Source: a bacterium
GTDB lineage: Bacteria; Planctomycetota; UBA1135; UBA2386
NCBI GenBank assembly: GCA_030432695.1
Contig: JAUILN010000012.1
Location: 62,001-126,000 of the forward strand
Reading direction: 5' to 3'
Length of the DNA: 64,000 nt
Position 1 is the first letter of the stretch; each line of letters begins with the position of its first letter. Below, piece by piece: positions 63,257 through 64,000 of this stretch. Below the pieces are notes generated by a model. That model did not search any database. It worked only from the letters and a program-made list of their open reading frames with translations, and was not told the DNA's origin. The translations under genes were made by a program, and so were the position numbers.

Positions 63257-64000
63257 ATGCGCCTCGCTCTCCGCCCCGCCGTCGAACCCTTCCACGTCCT
63301 CGCGATCGCGACCACTCGAGCCGTGCTCCTGAGCAGCGTCGCCGCAACGGGCCTCGCCCAGACGATCACGGTCACCACCGTCGCCGACCTTCGCGATGCC
63401 GGCTACTCCGCCACCGTGGCCACGCTTCCCGGCCCCGACGGCCTGGTGTCGTTCGCCGAAGCGATGATCGCCGCCAACAACACTCCGGGACGGCAGACCA
63501 TCGGCTTCGCGATTCCGGCCGGACAGCTCACCGCGGGCCGAGCCGTCGTCCACACCGGCGGCGGTGTCGGCATCCGTGCCTCCGACGAGGTCGCGATCGA
63601 CGGTGCGACCCAGACGGTGTTCGGTGGTGACACCAATCCGCTCGGCGCCGAAGTCGCGTTCTCCCCGGGCACGATCTACCTCAACGCCGACAACTCCTGG
63701 TTCTCGGGGATCGATGGCAGCACGGTCGAGGTCAACGGATCCGGATCGCTGGTGTTCGACAACACCGGCATGAACAGCATCAACCTGTTCTCCGGTGCGG
63801 GATCGACGGTCGCGAACAACACCGTGGGTACGATCAAGATCGACCGCTCCGACAACAACCTGGTGGTCGGCAACATCGCCCAGAGGATCCGCGTCCTCGG
63901 TTGGGTCGGTGGTGGTCAGCCGGCCCGCGACAACCGCATCGGCGGGCCGAACACCGCAGACCGGAACTTCGTCACCGGCTACGGAACCTGGGACAGCCAG
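63257..64000 (+). CDS. Secreted beta-helix protein, truncated by window edge
   Basis: The visible 248 residues begin with a signal peptide (about residues 1-36, ending near AATGLAQ). A segment LVSFAEAMIAANNTPG resembles the N-terminal LREAI-type motif of right-handed beta-helix surface proteins. Asn-, Gly- and Val-rich rungs then follow (GSTVEVNGSGSLVFDNTG, SGAGSTVANNTVG, SDNNLVVGNIAQRI), typical of parallel beta-helix or adhesin-like proteins. The rest lies beyond the window. Surface or polysaccharide binding is likely; enzyme activity cannot be judged. Confidence 0.85.
   Translation, partial: MRLALRPAVEPFHVLAIATTRAVLLSSVAATGLAQTITVTTVADLRDAGYSATVATLPGPDGLVSFAEAMIAANNTPGRQTIGFAIPAGQLTAGRAVVHTGGGVGIRASDEVAIDGATQTVFGGDTNPLGAEVAFSPGTIYLNADNSWFSGIDGSTVEVNGSGSLVFDNTGMNSINLFSGAGSTVANNTVGTIKIDRSDNNLVVGNIAQRIRVLGWVGGGQPARDNRIGGPNTADRNFVTGYGTWDSQ

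Overview
The window is very GC-rich, almost fully coding, and has no rRNA, tRNA, CRISPR array or transposase that I can see. ECF sigma factors paired with receptor Ser/Thr kinases, a kinase fused to a sulfatase-modifying-factor (FGE) domain, two sigma-54 activators, and secreted beta-propeller proteins sharing one C-terminal domain together suggest a diderm with a complex signalling repertoire. High-GC Planctomycetota is my best guess and Myxococcota the main alternative. There is no rRNA or other phylogenetic marker here to settle it.

Layout. 1-4.7 kb: a secreted protein cut by the left edge, a solitary metal/cobalamin-receptor-like protein, a membrane-anchored GDSL hydrolase and a metallophosphoesterase. 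4.8-10.2 kb: an FHA-GAF-AAA+ sigma-54 regulator divergent from an atypical coiled-coil Ser/Thr kinase. 10.2-16.4 kb: a kinase-FGE fusion divergent from an ECF sigma factor, then a secreted propeller protein and a PilZ protein. 16.6-20.3 kb: a ChaN-PDZ lipoprotein, exonuclease III and an M28 peptidase. 20.4-27.8 kb: a carbohydrate operon (sugar MFS porter, GH16 lipoprotein, an unassigned 1125-residue protein, SASA esterase) behind tandem palindromes. 27.8-30.3 kb: an operon of a small membrane protein, MtfA-like peptidase, CRP-like regulator and a 5'-truncated serine hydrolase. 30.5-33.6 kb: three tiny envelope proteins and an ABC exporter. 33.6-38.5 kb: an FG-GAP protein and an NtrB/NtrC-like two-component pair. 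38.5-46.4 kb: a type III polyketide synthase cluster. 46.4-50.9 kb: a HAF-like secreted protein and an ECF sigma/TPR-kinase pair. 51.1-59.0 kb: a translationally coupled four-gene electron-transfer operon. 59.0-64.0 kb: a PhoD-like phosphatase, a CDF metal exporter, an ArsP-type permease, and a beta-helix protein cut by the right edge.

The most striking locus is 51.1-59.0 kb. Four genes overlap by 4-7 bases each and encode (i) a membrane ferredoxin/FAD/NAD(P) oxidoreductase with several membrane helices, (ii) an N-anchored 23-heme cytochrome, (iii) a 580-residue outer-membrane beta-barrel candidate, and (iv) a 22-heme lipoprotein, 15 of whose hemes lie in five tandem three-heme units. This is the gene set of a porin-cytochrome conduit, with a dedicated cytoplasmic-side electron entry module encoded in the same transcription unit. 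It is the best candidate here for an undescribed system.

Second are the type III PKS cluster (PKS, ICMT-like methyltransferase, SAM methyltransferase, YceI lipid-binding protein, lipoprotein, FAD oxidoreductase, MMPL exporter), which probably makes and exports a methylated alkylpyrone- or alkylresorcinol-like lipid, and a family of REP-like palindromes with a TGCC-N-GGCA core, one of which lies inside a signal-peptide coding region.
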